64,000 bases of DNA from Acinetobacter sp. GSS19 (GCF_028621895.1 NZ_CP117520.1:806001-870000); one strand, 5' to 3'; positions 9,100-20,009 are shown, numbered from the stretch's first letter. Made by a program: numbers and translations. The notes: generated from the sequence alone by a model not told the origin.

Positions 9100-9771
9100 T
9101 TATTGCGGTCTATAACGTGTCGGGTCCGGCACACCTGCATCTAGAAAACCTTGTTTACGTAGACGGCAGCTATCACACTTGCCACAAGCACGTCCTTGCT
9201 CGTCTGCCTGATAGCAGGAGACAGTTTGACTGTAGTCTACGCCATGTTCAATGCCTAAACGTATAATATTCGCTTTGGATAAATGTAACAAAGGTGTTTC
9301 AAATTTAAGTGGTTTGCCTTCTACACCGGCTTTAGTGGCCAACTGTGCCATACGGGCAAAGGCCTCAATAAATTCCGGACGACAATCGGGATAACCTGAA
9401 TAATCCACCGCGTTAATGCCAATCACAATCGCTTCAGCATCAAACACTTCTGCAGCTGCCAAGGCATAAGATAAGAAAATGGTATTGCGTGCTGGTACAT
9501 AAGTGACCGGGATGCCTTCCTGTTCTTGTTCAGGCACATCAATATTATGATCGGTCAGAGCAGAACCGCCTAAATTGCCCAAGTCAATATTAATAATGCG
9601 ATGTTCAACACCTGCACGCTGCGTGAGGGCTTTTGCTGCATCCAGCTCGGTGGTGGAACGTTGACTATACATAAAACTGAGGGCAATACACTCATAACGT
9701 GCTTGCGCCCAAGCTAAACAGGTGGTTGAGTCTAAGCCGCCAGATAACAGAACAATGGCACGAGGGCGCAT
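9100..9771 (-). CDS. queC: 7-cyano-7-deazaguanine synthase
   Basis: A 223-residue ATP-dependent enzyme that makes preQ0 from 7-carboxy-7-deazaguanine and ammonia in the queuosine pathway. The PP-loop [10 protein letters not shown] is at the N-terminus, and the C-terminal zinc site has Cys in SCYQAD and CGKCDSC. The frame stays open to 9897, but I chose ATG 9771 because [12 protein letters not shown] matches the family start and GGAG lies about 10 bases before it. queE ends 31 bases upstream on the same strand, so the two successive pathway genes form an operon. Confidence 0.95.
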   Translation of the reverse strand: MRPRAIVLLSGGLDSTTCLAWAQARYECIALSFMYSQRSTTELDAAKALTQRAGVEHRIINIDLGNLGGSALTDHNIDVPEQEQEGIPVTYVPARNTIFLSYALAAAEVFDAEAIVIGINAVDYSGYPDCRPEFIEAFARMAQLATKAGVEGKPLKFETPLLHLSKANIIRLGIEHGVDYSQTVSCYQADEQGRACGKCDSCRLRKQGFLDAGVPDPTRYRPQ

Positions 9772-9802
9772 ACGATACTCCAATGTTATAAGTGATGAAG
9801 GA

Positions 9803-10516
9803 TTAACGACCGGTTTCGTCATTCCACAATAATTTATGCAATTGTAGCTGGAAGCGAACAGGGAGATGGTCTTGTAAAATCCACTGAGCCAGATCACGTG
9901 CGAGTGCAGGCAGTTTTACCGCATTTTTCTCTACCGCAAAGGCAGGGGAGAACCATACCGTGGACACTTTATCCTGTAATTGGTAGTTCTGTACCTGCTG
10001 TTTCGACCATTCATAATCTTCGCGGTTACAGATTACGAATTTGATCTGGTCATGAGCGGTCAAATATTCAAGGTTACTGAGCAGATTGCGCTGTTGTTCA
10101 CCGGAGGTCGGAGTTTTTAAATCCAGGACTTTGTATACACGCGGATCAACTTTTGATACATCCAGTGCCCCGCTGGTTTCGAGCGAAACTTGGCAACCCA
10201 GATCGCACAAGCGGCTTAACAATGGCAAACAGTTGGGCTGTGCTAAAGGTTCACCGCCTGTCACACAAATATACGGGGTCTGATAAGACAAAGCTGTTTG
10301 AATAATGTCTTTCAAGGATTGCCGTTCACCACCTTCAAAGGAATAGGTGGTATCACAATAACTACAGCGGAGTGGACAACCGGTTAAACGGATAAAGACC
10401 GTCGGTAAGCCTGCAGTATTTGCTTCGCCTTGCAGAGAATAAAAAATCTCGGTAATACGCAAGCCCGCAGCCGGATCAGAAACAGGAATGGCACTAGAGC
10501 GTAAAGAAGTCATCAT
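9803..10516 (-). CDS. queE: 7-carboxy-7-deazaguanine synthase (radical SAM)
   Basis: A 237-residue radical SAM enzyme that converts carboxy-tetrahydropterin to 7-carboxy-7-deazaguanine. The cluster-binding Cys are in [15 protein letters not shown] near residues 47-54 (CxxxCxxC), followed by [10 protein letters not shown], the SAM-binding GGE motif. The N-terminus has [21 protein letters not shown], typical of QueE. The start could be ATG 10516 or the adjacent ATG 10513. It lies upstream of queC in one transcript, separated from dapD by a terminator. Confidence 0.95.
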   Translation of the reverse strand: MMTSLRSSAIPVSDPAAGLRITEIFYSLQGEANTAGLPTVFIRLTGCPLRCSYCDTTYSFEGGERQSLKDIIQTALSYQTPYICVTGGEPLAQPNCLPLLSRLCDLGCQVSLETSGALDVSKVDPRVYKVLDLKTPTSGEQQRNLLSNLEYLTAHDQIKFVICNREDYEWSKQQVQNYQLQDKVSTVWFSPAFAVEKNAVKLPALARDLAQWILQDHLPVRFQLQLHKLLWNDETGR

Positions 10517-10535
10517 TCAAATACCGCAGAGTTAA

Positions 10536-10590
10536 AAAACAAAAATCCCTACGGTCATGACAACCGTAGAGACAAGGAGCGATTGAAGCT
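10536..10590 (-). terminator. Double hairpin terminator of dapD
   Basis: On the minus strand after dapD there is first GGAGC/GCTCC, then CTACGGT pairing with ACCGTAG around a 7-base loop (10549-10569), followed by a T-rich tract. The second hairpin is the likely terminator. Confidence 0.75.
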
Positions 10591-10623
10591 CCGAGGAACG
10601 ATAAAGTTCCGCAACAGAATAAA

Positions 10624-11445
10624 TTAGTCGTCGCGAAGCAAATCGTTCAAGCTGGTTTTAGCACGGGTTTGCGCATCTACTTTTTTCACGATGATCGCAG
10701 CATACAGGCTGTAAGTACCACATTTAGACGGAAGGCTACCCGCAACCACAACAGAACCCGCAGGTACACGGCCGTAATGGATTTCACCCGTAGCGCGGTC
10801 ATAAATCTTGGTCGATTGACCAATGAACACGCCCATTGAAATCACAGAACCTTCTTCAACAATCACGCCTTCCACGATTTCAGAACGTGCACCGATGAAG
10901 CAGTTGTCTTCAATAATGGTTGGGTTGGCTTGAAGTGGTTCAAGAACACCACCAATACCTACACCACCAGACAGGTGTACATTTTTACCGATTTGTGCAC
11001 ATGAACCGACAGTTGCCCAGGTATCCACCATGGTGCCTTCATCTACATAAGCACCGATGTTGACATAAGATGGCATCAACACCACGTTTTTCGCCTGGTA
11101 GCTACCTTTACGTGCAACAGCGGGTGGTACAACACGCACACCAGCTGCTTTGAATTGTTCTTCAGTCCAGCCAGAGAATTTAGTGTCTACTTTGTCATAG
11201 AAGCGAAGGTCGCATGACTCGATTGGTTTGTTATCGTTCAGTTTGAAAGATAATAAAACTGCTTTTTTCAACCACTGGTGAACAACCCATTCACCATCGA
11301 TTTTTTCAGCTACACGAAGCGTGCCATTGTCTAAACCAGCGATTGCTTGCTCAACTGCTTCACGGATTTCTGCAGGACAGTCTGCTGCAGTAAAATTAGC
11401 GCGGTCTTCAAATGCTTGCTCAATAATAGTCGAAAGCTGAGACAT
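10624..11445 (-). CDS. dapD: Tetrahydrodipicolinate N-succinyltransferase
   Basis: A 273-residue enzyme of the succinylase branch of lysine and meso-diaminopimelate synthesis. It transfers succinyl from succinyl-CoA to tetrahydrodipicolinate. The C-terminal half shows left-handed beta-helix hexapeptide repeats (for example [39 protein letters not shown]), and the length is the usual 270-275. AGGAA lies six bases before ATG 11445. It is monocistronic with its own terminator. Confidence 0.97.
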   Translation of the reverse strand: MSQLSTIIEQAFEDRANFTAADCPAEIREAVEQAIAGLDNGTLRVAEKIDGEWVVHQWLKKAVLLSFKLNDNKPIESCDLRFYDKVDTKFSGWTEEQFKAAGVRVVPPAVARKGSYQAKNVVLMPSYVNIGAYVDEGTMVDTWATVGSCAQIGKNVHLSGGVGIGGVLEPLQANPTIIEDNCFIGARSEIVEGVIVEEGSVISMGVFIGQSTKIYDRATGEIHYGRVPAGSVVVAGSLPSKCGTYSLYAAIIVKKVDAQTRAKTSLNDLLRDD

Positions 11446-11733
11446 GATGTTCCTTCCAGAAAAATTTCTAAGATTTTACACTATTTGAATCGGGATAGAC
11501 CGAAAAAAACCGAAGACTTTATTAAAATTAAGTCAGCTGAACAGGAGAGTGTATTTTACGGGCTGATCGGTTTTACAAAAACTTCTGTACAGACAAGAAA
11601 AGTTAAAAGGTGTAGCAAAAAATAACATAAAGCGCCTGATTTCGTTCTAAAAACCATGAAAAAGCTGCTTTAGCATGACGTTTATACAATATGGAACTGA
11701 AAACGAAAAAATCATTTTTCGAGGAGAGTGAAC

Positions 11734-12432
11734 ATGAATGTTTTACGATTAGTTGCACTATCGACTGCCTTAGGCACCATGGCCATGACAGCCAATGCTG
11801 CTGATGAAGAGATTATCAAAGAAGACGGCTCTCAATTTTCATTTTTTAAGCCTGCTTCTGTACGTGCTGAAGTTGGGACCACTGGCTATGGTGGTGCCAT
11901 TACCTATAATGCCAATCCTTATGTCGGGGTGACACTGGGTTATAACGGTGGTGATATCTCTTGGGATGACGATGTTGAATATGATGATGTCAACTATGAT
12001 GTCGATATGGACAACAACCTGACCTACTTAAATGCTGAAATCCGTCCGTGGGCCAATGCCTTTTATATGGCTGCCGGTGTAGGTTATGTGGATCAGGAGT
12101 ATGGTTTGCGTGCCCGTTCCGATGGTAATCCGATTAAAATTGATGGACAGACGACGACTTATAACTCGCTTTCTGCTGATGTCAGTTATGACAATCAAAT
12201 CGCACCGTATCTAGGTTTGGGTTATTCACCAGCGCTCAATGATCGCTGGGGGGTATTTGGGGAAATCGGGGCTTACTATACGGGTAACCCAAGTGTGACC
12301 AATGTAAAAACCAATGGTACAAGTTATGCAGGTGGCGATCCGGTACTAGATAACCATTTAGATGAAATCCGAAATGATGACAAATATGAATGGTTGCCCG
12401 TAGCTAAACTCGGCATTAACTACCGTTTTTAA
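11734..12432 (+). CDS. YfaZ-like outer-membrane beta-barrel protein
   Basis: A 232-residue protein with a signal peptide (about residues 1-22, ending TANAA), alternating hydrophobic beta strands, Gly/Tyr/Asp-rich loops and a C-terminal Phe (INYRF), all typical of an outer-membrane barrel. The fold resembles the YfaZ family, whose function is not known. GTG 11728 would add two residues, but GAGGAG sits at the right distance from ATG 11734. An acidic run (residues near 75-95, DDDVEYDDVNYDVD) probably forms an extracellular loop. Confidence 0.75.
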   Translation: MNVLRLVALSTALGTMAMTANAADEEIIKEDGSQFSFFKPASVRAEVGTTGYGGAITYNANPYVGVTLGYNGGDISWDDDVEYDDVNYDVDMDNNLTYLNAEIRPWANAFYMAAGVGYVDQEYGLRARSDGNPIKIDGQTTTYNSLSADVSYDNQIAPYLGLGYSPALNDRWGVFGEIGAYYTGNPSVTNVKTNGTSYAGGDPVLDNHLDEIRNDDKYEWLPVAKLGINYRF

Positions 12433-12445
12433 ACTTGTGAATTAA

Positions 12446-12470
12446 AAAAGGGCCAGTGAATGGCCCTTTT
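12446..12470. terminator. Bidirectional terminator between yfaZ-like and cysB-like genes
   Basis: AAAAGGGCCA and TGGCCCTTTT form a 10-bp perfect stem with loop GTGAA. A/T runs on both sides let it serve both converging genes. Confidence 0.88.
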
Positions 12471-12488
12471 GTGATGGGGGGAGTTGAA

Positions 12489-13412
12489 TTAGTCTTCTGG
12501 ATAAGCGACTTTTTTCAGTGCCTTGATATCAGCTTCTGGTGAGCATAAGGAAATAAACTCGTAGCCATAACCGCGTAACAAATGCCCTTTGCGCACCGCA
12601 ATCCAGGTGGTATTAACGCCGAAAATATCGGTTTTGATTTGCTTTAAACGGTAATCACGTTCCGGATCATAGGCGACATCATTGACAATCCCTACGCCCA
12701 TACCCAGTTCGACATAGGTCTTGATCACATCAGCATCCAATGCAGACATCACCAGATCCACATCAATTCCAGCATCTTCAAAGGCCTTGTCGATTTTCGA
12801 ACGACCGGTGAAACCACCATGATAGGTAATAATCGGATAATGGGCCAAATCTTCTAAGGTAATGTTTGGTACTTGGGTCAGGGGATGACTCTGCGGAACA
12901 ATAATACTATGTTGCCAGTTATAGTAAGGCACGCTGGCCAGATTTTCTTCCGTCGTTAAAGATTCAGTGGCAATACCAATATCCGCTTCGCCCTGCAGCA
13001 ACATTTCTGCGATTTCAACCGGGCTGGCCTGTTGCAGGACTAAATGCACTTTAGGAAAGGCTTTCTTGAACTGGTTGACAATCGGCGGTAACACATAACG
13101 TGCCTGCGTATGCGTGGTGGCAATCGTTAAAGTCCCTTCATCCACCTTGTTGAAATCATCTGCCAGACGTTTGATGTTATCGGCATCAACCAGCATGCGC
13201 TCAACGATGCTGAGCAGGGCCTGGCCGGGTTCCGTCAGACCTAAAAGACGTTTACCTTTGCGGATAAACAGTTGTACCCCCAACTCATCCTCTAGATCTT
13301 TGATGTGTTTACTCACACCCGACTGAGAGGTATACAGTGCCGCGGAAGCTTCGGTTAAATTAAAGTTTTGTCGAACCGTTTCTCGGATAATTCTGAGTTG
13401 TTGAAAATTCAT
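12489..13412 (-). CDS. LysR-type regulator, CysB/Cbl group
   Basis: A 307-residue LysR regulator. The N-terminal helix-turn-helix (residues 1-60; NFNLTEASAALYTSQSGVSK) is nearly the CysB signature, and the rest is the periplasmic-binding-like effector domain (TTHTQARYVLPP near residue 99). CysB-type proteins sense O-acetylserine or sulfate compounds and activate sulfur-assimilation genes. It is the last gene after cysA, 51 bases downstream on the same strand, so it likely controls this operon. Whether it is CysB itself or the paralogue Cbl cannot be decided here. Confidence 0.9.
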   Translation of the reverse strand: MNFQQLRIIRETVRQNFNLTEASAALYTSQSGVSKHIKDLEDELGVQLFIRKGKRLLGLTEPGQALLSIVERMLVDADNIKRLADDFNKVDEGTLTIATTHTQARYVLPPIVNQFKKAFPKVHLVLQQASPVEIAEMLLQGEADIGIATESLTTEENLASVPYYNWQHSIIVPQSHPLTQVPNITLEDLAHYPIITYHGGFTGRSKIDKAFEDAGIDVDLVMSALDADVIKTYVELGMGVGIVNDVAYDPERDYRLKQIKTDIFGVNTTWIAVRKGHLLRGYGYEFISLCSPEADIKALKKVAYPED

Positions 13413-13463
13413 AATAAAGCATACCTTCTAAGTGGACAGGAAGCGTCCTGTCCATAACTGCAC

Positions 13464-14525
13464 TTAAGCGGCTTGATCCGCAAAGAGGTGCAGTGTAATT
13501 GCACTGACCCAGACTGTTTGGTTAGGTTTAAATTGGTGTAATTTTGCTTCTTCTGGGCTTAAAGAAATCTCAATTAAACGACCTTCACGATCCTGTAATT
13601 CTGCCACAACTTTTCCAGCAATCCACAATTCACGCAAGAATGTTGCTTGAATCGCATTCTGTTGTGGTTGTGCATGTAGATGTAATTCATCCGGACGGGC
13701 AAATGCAATGATCTTGCCTTGTGGAGCGTTTGCTTCCGTGGCGAACTGAATCCGGTCTTGCCCGAGCTGAAGCACCCCTTGATAATGTTCACCTTCAAAG
13801 CGATTGGCTTGTCCCAAAAAGTCAAAAACAAAGGGGGTCGCCGGTTTTTCATAGACTTCACGTGGCGAACCGATTTGTTCAATATTACCTTTATTCATCA
13901 CCACGATCTGGTCAGCTACTTCGAGTGCTTCTTCCTGATCATGGGTGACAAAAATTGAGGTAATGTGCAGTTCATCATGCAAGGTACGTAACCAGCGGCG
14001 TAATTCCTTACGCACTTTGGCATCTAATGCACCAAAGGGTTCATCTAGCAATAATACGCGAGGTTCAACTGCGAGGGCACGCGCTAAGGCGATCCGCTGG
14101 CGTTGACCACCGGACAGTTGTGCTGGATAACGATCAGCCAGAAAACCGAGTTGTACTAGATCAAGCAGGCGTGTGACACGTTTCTTGATTTCTGCTTCTG
14201 AAGGACGGGTACTGCGTGGACGTACCCGTAGGCCAAAAGCCACATTGTCAAATACGGTCATGTGGCGGAACAGGGCATAGTGCTGAAAGACGAAACCGAC
14301 TTGACGTTCGCGTACATGAACATCAGTAGCATCCTGACCTTCGAGCAGAACCTGGCCGCCATCTGCGGATTCCAAACCAGCAATAATTCGCAGTAGGGTG
14401 GTCTTTCCACAACCTGAAGGACCGAGTAAGGCAACCAGTTGGCCTTCCGGAAAATCCAGCGAAATGTTGTTAAGTGCATGGAATGCACCAAAGTGTTTTT
14501 CAATATTTTGAACTTGAATACTCAT
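13464..14525 (-). CDS. cysA: Sulfate/thiosulfate ABC transporter ATPase
   Basis: A 353-residue ATPase that powers sulfate and thiosulfate import through CysT and CysW. Walker [13 protein letters not shown] signature [16 protein letters not shown] and Walker [15 protein letters not shown] are all present. The C-terminal about 110 residues form the TOBE-like regulatory domain. AGGAA precedes ATG 14525. It starts 12 bases after cysW. Confidence 0.97.
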   Translation of the reverse strand: MSIQVQNIEKHFGAFHALNNISLDFPEGQLVALLGPSGCGKTTLLRIIAGLESADGGQVLLEGQDATDVHVRERQVGFVFQHYALFRHMTVFDNVAFGLRVRPRSTRPSEAEIKKRVTRLLDLVQLGFLADRYPAQLSGGQRQRIALARALAVEPRVLLLDEPFGALDAKVRKELRRWLRTLHDELHITSIFVTHDQEEALEVADQIVVMNKGNIEQIGSPREVYEKPATPFVFDFLGQANRFEGEHYQGVLQLGQDRIQFATEANAPQGKIIAFARPDELHLHAQPQQNAIQATFLRELWIAGKVVAELQDREGRLIEISLSPEEAKLHQFKPNQTVWVSAITLHLFADQAA

Positions 14526-14536
14526 CAGGTCATTCC

Positions 14537-15430
14537 TTAAGAAACAGGGTTGTCATCGCTGCGTGGTGCTTGTCGATCCTGACGCAATTCCACCCAGGTT
14601 TTCAGAATCAGGGTAACAATCGCCAGTAAAGCCAGCAGGGAGGACACGGCAAAGGCCGCACTAAAGGTATATTCGTTGTAAAGAATTTCGACATGCAGCG
14701 GCAGGGTATTGGTTTCACCACGGATATGGCCGGAAACGACCGACACTGCACCGAACTCGCCCATGGCACGGGCATTACACAGGATCACGCCGTAAATCAG
14801 GCCCCACTTGATGTTTGGCAAGGTGACTTTCCAGAAGGTTTGCCAGCCTGAAGCTCCTAGTACAATCGCAGCTTCTTCCTCTTCAGTGCCTTGTGCCTCC
14901 ATGAGCGGAATCAATTCACGTGCCACAAACGGTACAGTGATAAAAATAGTGGCCAGCACAATCGCAGGAACGGCATACAACACTTTGATGTCGTGATCCA
15001 TGAACCATTCACCAAACCAGCCTTGTGTACCAAAGATCAGTACAATCATCAGGCCTGCAATGACTGGTGAAACCGAAAACGGCATGTCAATAATGGTGGT
15101 AAGAAGGGATTTGCCTCTAAAGTTGAATTTGGCCACACACCATGCTGCTGCCACACCAAACACTACGTTAAGGGGAACGGCAATTGCTGCTGTTAGTAAG
15201 GTCAGTTTGACGGCGGAGAGGGTATCCGGGTGAACCAGAGCTTGCAGATACACGCCCATCCCTTGTTTAAAGGCCTCTACAAATACTAGAATCAACGGCA
15301 GAATCAGGCAGCTCAGGAAGAAAATCAGTGCAATGCTGAGCAGGCTATATCGTACCCAGTTTGGTTCACGGGTCGCGTCGCGTGATTGCAGTTTGTCTGC
15401 CAGCGCATTGCTGTCGGTAGTGAAACTCAT
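14537..15430 (-). CDS. cysW: Sulfate/thiosulfate ABC transporter permease CysW
   Basis: A 297-residue inner-membrane permease with about six transmembrane helices and the ABC-permease coupling loop [25 protein letters not shown] 15430 (MSFTTDS) was chosen because it overlaps the cysT stop as ATGA, implying translational coupling. The frame extends upstream to 15463 but only inside cysT. It pairs with CysT to form the channel. Confidence 0.96.
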   Translation of the reverse strand: MSFTTDSNALADKLQSRDATREPNWVRYSLLSIALIFFLSCLILPLILVFVEAFKQGMGVYLQALVHPDTLSAVKLTLLTAAIAVPLNVVFGVAAAWCVAKFNFRGKSLLTTIIDMPFSVSPVIAGLMIVLIFGTQGWFGEWFMDHDIKVLYAVPAIVLATIFITVPFVARELIPLMEAQGTEEEEAAIVLGASGWQTFWKVTLPNIKWGLIYGVILCNARAMGEFGAVSVVSGHIRGETNTLPLHVEILYNEYTFSAAFAVSSLLALLAIVTLILKTWVELRQDRQAPRSDDNPVS

Positions 15431-16260
15431 CGTGCAGTTCTCCCGGTACGGCGGCTTGCCCAAGCTTGCAGCAGGTTAATCAACAATAAAATGCCAAAGG
15501 AAAGCACGAGCATCACCACGGCAATCGTAGTTGCACCGGCATAGTCATATTCTTCCAGACGGGAAATGATCATCAGTGGTGCAATCTCGGTTTCAAAGGG
15601 CTGGTTGCCGGCAATAAAAATCACTGAACCATATTCACCAACCCCGCGGGCAAAAGCCAAGGCAAAGCCGGTCAACAAGGCAGGAAACAGGATGGGCAAA
15701 ATAATCTTGCTGATAATCTGCAGGCGGTTGGCACCGAGCGCTGATGCGGCTTCTTCTAGTTCGGTTTCAATGTCACTCAGCACCGGTTGTACGGTGCGCA
15801 CAACAAACGGCAGACCAATAAAGATCAAGGCCAAGGTAATCCCGATGGGGGTATAGGCCACCTGAATGCCCAGTGGTTCCAGATATTGACCGACCCATCC
15901 TGTTGGCGCATACAGGGAGGTCAAGGCGATACCGGCAACCGCAGTAGGTAGGGCAAAAGGTAAATCCACCAATGCATCGACCAGACGTTTACCTGGAAAC
16001 CGGTAACGAACTAGACACCAGGCCAGTAACAGTCCAAACACCACGTTAATTACCGCTGCAATTAAGGCAGAACTAAAACTGAGCTGTAAGGATTTTAAAA
16101 TTCGTTCAGAGCTAAGAATGTCCCATAAGCCGCTCCAGCCGATGCCAAGCGATTTGATCAATAAGGCAGATAACGGTAACAGGACAAGCAGGGATAAATA
16201 CGCAAGGGTAAAGCCTAGAGAAAGACCAAATCCTGGCAGCACTCGGGATCGCTGCGACAT
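15427..16260 (-). CDS. cysT: Sulfate/thiosulfate ABC transporter permease CysT
   Basis: A 277-residue integral membrane permease with six predicted helices and the coupling motif [21 protein letters not shown] near residue 180. It is the partner of CysW. GAGGAA lies a few bases before ATG 16260, and its stop overlaps the cysW start. The symbol cysU is also used. Confidence 0.96.
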   Translation of the reverse strand: MSQRSRVLPGFGLSLGFTLAYLSLLVLLPLSALLIKSLGIGWSGLWDILSSERILKSLQLSFSSALIAAVINVVFGLLLAWCLVRYRFPGKRLVDALVDLPFALPTAVAGIALTSLYAPTGWVGQYLEPLGIQVAYTPIGITLALIFIGLPFVVRTVQPVLSDIETELEEAASALGANRLQIISKIILPILFPALLTGFALAFARGVGEYGSVIFIAGNQPFETEIAPLMIISRLEEYDYAGATTIAVVMLVLSFGILLLINLLQAWASRRTGRTAR

Positions 16261-16332
16261 GATGATTCCTCAATAAAAAGCACTGACCTCGCTAAAGGGT
16301 CAGTCAAATAAAACAGTGGGGCTTACAACAAC

Positions 16333-16935
16333 TTAGACTGCAAATTTCAACAGGGGAGAGTTATCTTCTGTTTCTCTCCAATGCGGCAGCGTTTCGGGTA
16401 ATAAATAGTCAAAAATCTGTGGGAAAGGTCCAAATCCTGAAGCTACATTAATGTGACCCACAGCCCCTAAATTGATAGGGTTGAGCTGCCAGACCTGAGC
16501 TAGACGTTGTGCATCTGTAAAGCTCAGCCAAGGATCGTTTTCACTGATCAGCATTTGGGTGGGAACATTAATATCTAATCGCTGGAACAAGGCTGAATAA
16601 TCTTGCTGGCTGTCACGTGCAAAACCGGCTTCACCAAAACGGGCAGGATTGGCGGGGGCAACCAAAATTAGACGTTTCACTTTTGCCTGCAGTTCAGGAT
16701 GCCAAGCCAGCGCAGCAACACTGGTCAAACAGCCAAAACTGTGGGCGATAATTTGCAGCGGTTGCTGGATCTGTTCCACCGTTGCGACCCAGCGGGCCAC
16801 CCAGTTGTTTAACACAGGCTGGTTCCAGTCCTGTTGCTGAACACGGGAGCAGGAGGTCATTTGGCGTTGCAACCAAGATTGCCAGTGTTGATATTCACTG
16901 CCGCCAACGCCCGGAACGATCAAGTTATGAATCAT
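16333..16935 (-). CDS. RBBP9/YdeN-type serine hydrolase inside the sulfate operon
   Basis: A 200-residue alpha/beta hydrolase of the RBBP9/YdeN family. The nucleophile elbow is AHSFGC (Ser near residue 66), the acid is likely Asp in SENDPWLSF near residue 137, and the catalytic His lies in GAVGHINVASGFG near residue 159. GGGAG precedes ATG 16935. It sits between sbp and cysT, 32 bases after sbp, so it is probably co-transcribed with sulfate uptake. No known role in sulfur metabolism follows from the family. A sulfonate- or sulfate-ester-related role would be speculation. Confidence 0.82.
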   Translation of the reverse strand: MIHNLIVPGVGGSEYQHWQSWLQRQMTSCSRVQQQDWNQPVLNNWVARWVATVEQIQQPLQIIAHSFGCLTSVAALAWHPELQAKVKRLILVAPANPARFGEAGFARDSQQDYSALFQRLDINVPTQMLISENDPWLSFTDAQRLAQVWQLNPINLGAVGHINVASGFGPFPQIFDYLLPETLPHWRETEDNSPLLKFAV

Positions 16936-16967
16936 GTCGCTACTCCCATATTCAGCATGTTTAACTT

Positions 16968-17978
16968 TTAACGGGTGTTGTTGGCTTTGACGATCTGGTC
17001 AAAGACACCACCAGTTTCGAAATGGACTTTTTGTACTTTCGACCAGCCACCAAATTCCTGGTTGACGGTCACCAATTTCAGCGGTTTAAAGGTGTTGCTG
17101 TATTTTTTCAGGATTGCAGCATTACGTGGACGGTAATAGTTACGTGCCACAGCTTCTTGTCCCTGAGGTGAATACAAGAAGTTCAGATAGCCTTTCGCCA
17201 CGGCCAGATTACCTTTTTTCGCTGCATTCTTTTCAACAATTGCCACCGGTGGTTCTGCCAGAATTGACAGGCTTGGTGTTACGATTTCAAACTTACCTGG
17301 CTGTTCACGCACCGCGAGAAAGGCTTCATTTTCCCAAGCAAGCAAGACGTCACCGATGCCACGTTCAGCAAAAGTGGTAGTTGCACCCCGTGCACCTGAG
17401 TCGAGAACCTTGGTTTGTTTGTAAATCTGACGTACGAATTCACGTGCTTTGGCATCACTACCGCCATTACGGTGTTTCGCCCATGCCCAGGCTGCCAGAT
17501 AGTTCCAGCGCGCGCCACCTGAAGTTTTCGGGTTTGGAGTAATAATTTCTACGCCCGGTTTCACCAGATCACCCCAATCCTTAATCTGTTTTGGGTTGCC
17601 TTTACGCACCAAAAACACAATGGTTGAGGTATATGGTGTGGCATTTTGTGGTAATTTCTTTTGCCAGTTTGCTGGGAGCAGTTTGGCTTTTTCGGCAATC
17701 ACATCAATATCTGCCGCCAATGCCAAAGTCACCACATCGGCATCCAGACCGTCAATCACGGCACGGGCTTGTTTGCCTGAACCACCATGTGACTGACGGA
17801 AATTGATTTGTTCACCGGTTCGTTTCTGCCAGTAAGCACCGAACTGTTTGTTGACGTCATCATACAGTTCACGGGTAGGGTCATAAGAGACGTTTAAGAA
17901 GTCTTTAGCTGCAAAAGAAAATGATGAAACAGAAACTAGAGCAGTCAGTAAGGCGATTTTCAATTTGGAAGTGTGCAT
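16968..17978 (-). CDS. sbp: Sulfate ABC transporter substrate-binding protein
   Basis: A 336-residue periplasmic protein with a signal peptide (residues 1-23, ending SSFSFA). The sulfate-binding family motifs are [24 protein letters not shown] and [13 protein letters not shown], plus [10 protein letters not shown]. It captures sulfate or thiosulfate and delivers it to CysTWA. It is the first gene of the minus-strand operon. Its upstream region (17979-18141) is AT-rich and is the likely site of CysB control, though I could not define an operator. Confidence 0.95.
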   Translation of the reverse strand: MHTSKLKIALLTALVSVSSFSFAAKDFLNVSYDPTRELYDDVNKQFGAYWQKRTGEQINFRQSHGGSGKQARAVIDGLDADVVTLALAADIDVIAEKAKLLPANWQKKLPQNATPYTSTIVFLVRKGNPKQIKDWGDLVKPGVEIITPNPKTSGGARWNYLAAWAWAKHRNGGSDAKAREFVRQIYKQTKVLDSGARGATTTFAERGIGDVLLAWENEAFLAVREQPGKFEIVTPSLSILAEPPVAIVEKNAAKKGNLAVAKGYLNFLYSPQGQEAVARNYYRPRNAAILKKYSNTFKPLKLVTVNQEFGGWSKVQKVHFETGGVFDQIVKANNTR

Positions 17979-18141
17979 CTGCTTTTTCCCTAAAATTTAT
18001 GCGGTTTGGAAATATGGATGCAGCATAACCGCTGTCTTTATGCACAAAAAATAAGAAAAAATGCATTTTATATCTGCAAAAAAGAAATAATCTGCCAGAT
18101 TTGCTTTTACACTAGCAACATCATCACCGCCTGAACCGAGT

Positions 18142-18954
18142 ATGCAAGTTTTTCAAAATGCCCAGGAAATCCATGCTGTTTCTGTGCTGGATCGAGCCTT
18201 TCATTATGGAGATGGCTGTTTTACCACGGCTAGGATTCGGGCCAATCAGATCGAGTTACGGACACGTCATTGGTCGCGCTTGCAACAGGCCTGCCAGCAG
18301 TTGCTGCTGCAGGCTGACCTCAGTTTAATCGAACAAAGTCTAGCGCTGTTGCAACAACAGCACACAGCGTTGAACGGTACATTAAAAATCATGATTAGTC
18401 GGGGTGAGGGACAGCGTGGCTATGCTTTTCCTGATCATCCGGCTGATGTTTATGTATTTTATTATCCGCATGCCGTTGCTCATTTTCAGCCGGAATCTTT
18501 GCGGAGCGGAATCTTACAGCAGCGTATCGGTTTAACCATGCCAGCTTTGCTGGGGGTGAAAACCTTGAACCGGTTGGAGCAGGTCATGCTGAAGCATGAA
18601 GCACAACAACAGGGCTGGCCAGAGGCTCTGGTGTTTGATGTGCAGGATCGTCTGGTGGAGGGCGTAAGCAGTAATTGTTTTGTATGGCAAAACAATCGCT
18701 GGATCACGCCAGAACTTCGTTATAATGGCATCCACGGCGTGATGCGTGCCGAAATTTTGGCCCGTATGCAGGCGCGGGGTATTGCATGTGAACAACGCAG
18801 CGTTACCCTAGATGAGCTGTCACAGACCCAAAGCCTGTTTTTCTGTAATGCGCTTGGCCCGATGAAAATGGTGACCCAGTTGAATGACCGTTCTCTGGAC
18901 CTTCAACCGTGTCTGGAACTTTTTCAGATTTTACAACTTGATCAGATTGATTAA
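18142..18954 (+). CDS. pabC: Aminodeoxychorismate lyase
   Basis: A 270-residue PLP enzyme of fold type IV that makes 4-aminobenzoate for folate from aminodeoxychorismate. The PLP lysine is in GVKTLNRLEQV near residue 140, and DRAFHYGDGCFTT near residue 17 and EGVSSNCFVW near residue 173 are family motifs. The following mltG starts three bases after the stop, the usual pabC-mltG-tmk order. Confidence 0.93.
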   Translation: MQVFQNAQEIHAVSVLDRAFHYGDGCFTTARIRANQIELRTRHWSRLQQACQQLLLQADLSLIEQSLALLQQQHTALNGTLKIMISRGEGQRGYAFPDHPADVYVFYYPHAVAHFQPESLRSGILQQRIGLTMPALLGVKTLNRLEQVMLKHEAQQQGWPEALVFDVQDRLVEGVSSNCFVWQNNRWITPELRYNGIHGVMRAEILARMQARGIACEQRSVTLDELSQTQSLFFCNALGPMKMVTQLNDRSLDLQPCLELFQILQLDQID

Positions 18955-18957
18955 TTT

Positions 18958-20001
18958 ATGCCTGTGTCTAAATCGAAAAAAAACGCAAAAAAAACACCTG
19001 CTATCCAGTTGAAAGCACCTTTACTGATTGTGGCTGCATTTGTGACCGTGATATTGATTGTGCTGTGGAGCAGTTTATTTAAATCCTACCCGGTTCAGGG
19101 TCAAAAACAGATGCTGGCGATTGCACAGGGAGATACTTATTCCGGGCTGATTGATCGTCTGAACAAGGAAAATAAAGTTCATTTTCCAATCCTACTCAAG
19201 CTGTACCAAAAGCTGGTCATTCGCGACACCCTTAAAGCCGGTGTCTATGAAATCCGTCAAGGCATGAGCTTCCGTCAGGTTTTAAGCCTGATTTCGAATG
19301 CAGAAAATGCACAAATGAACCGAATTCTGGTGATTGAAGGAACCACCTTCAAACAGCTCATCCATAGCCTGAAAAAAGATCCGTTGGTGAAAAACACCTT
19401 ACTGGATTTACCTTATCCTGAAATGCTGAAAGAACTGGGAATTCCTTATACACATCCGGAAGGTCTATTTGCTCCAGATACCTATTTCTTTAGCAAAGGG
19501 GAAACGGATCGCAAGATCCTGACGGATCTGTATCAGCGTCAAATGAAAGCCCTAGATCAGGCATGGCAGAACCGTGCAGCAGACCTGCCGTATCAGGATA
19601 AATATCAAGCTCTGATCATGGCCTCGATCATTGAAAAAGAAACCAGTCTGGACAGTGAATTGCAACAGGTGTCTGGGGTATTTGTACGCCGTCTACAGCA
19701 GGGTATGCGTTTGCAAACCGATCCAACCGTGATTTATGGCATGGGCGATAAATATCAGGGCAATATCAGCCGTGAAGACCTGCGTACACCGACACCTTAC
19801 AATACCTATACTCAAGCAGGTTTACCGCCGACACCGATTGCTTTGCCCGGTAAAAAAGCCATTGAGGCGGCCATGCATCCAGACAACTCCACTAATATTT
19901 ATTTCGTAGCCACTGGCAATGGTGGGCATAAATTCAGTGCGACGCTGGAGCAGCATAACCGTGCTGTGCAGGAATATTTATCCGTGTTAAAAAATCGCTA
20001 G
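18958..20001 (+). CDS. mltG: Endolytic peptidoglycan transglycosylase
   Basis: A 347-residue YceG family enzyme that cuts nascent glycan strands and so limits their length. One transmembrane helix lies near residues 20-42 (LLIVAAFVTVILIVLW). A LysM-like part follows, then the catalytic domain with the Glu in ASIIEKETSLDSE near residue 225 and LQTDPTVIYG. It acts at the periplasmic face of the inner membrane. It lies between pabC and tmk with gaps of 3 and 8 bases, so it is part of one operon. Confidence 0.95.
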   Translation: MPVSKSKKNAKKTPAIQLKAPLLIVAAFVTVILIVLWSSLFKSYPVQGQKQMLAIAQGDTYSGLIDRLNKENKVHFPILLKLYQKLVIRDTLKAGVYEIRQGMSFRQVLSLISNAENAQMNRILVIEGTTFKQLIHSLKKDPLVKNTLLDLPYPEMLKELGIPYTHPEGLFAPDTYFFSKGETDRKILTDLYQRQMKALDQAWQNRAADLPYQDKYQALIMASIIEKETSLDSELQQVSGVFVRRLQQGMRLQTDPTVIYGMGDKYQGNISREDLRTPTPYNTYTQAGLPPTPIALPGKKAIEAAMHPDNSTNIYFVATGNGGHKFSATLEQHNRAVQEYLSVLKNR

Positions 20002-20009
20002 GAGCCAGT

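Noticed and set aside
9772-9897. 42-residue N-terminal extension of QueC
   Set aside because: It overlaps the end of queE and lacks family similarity; the ribosome site GGAG supports ATG 9771.
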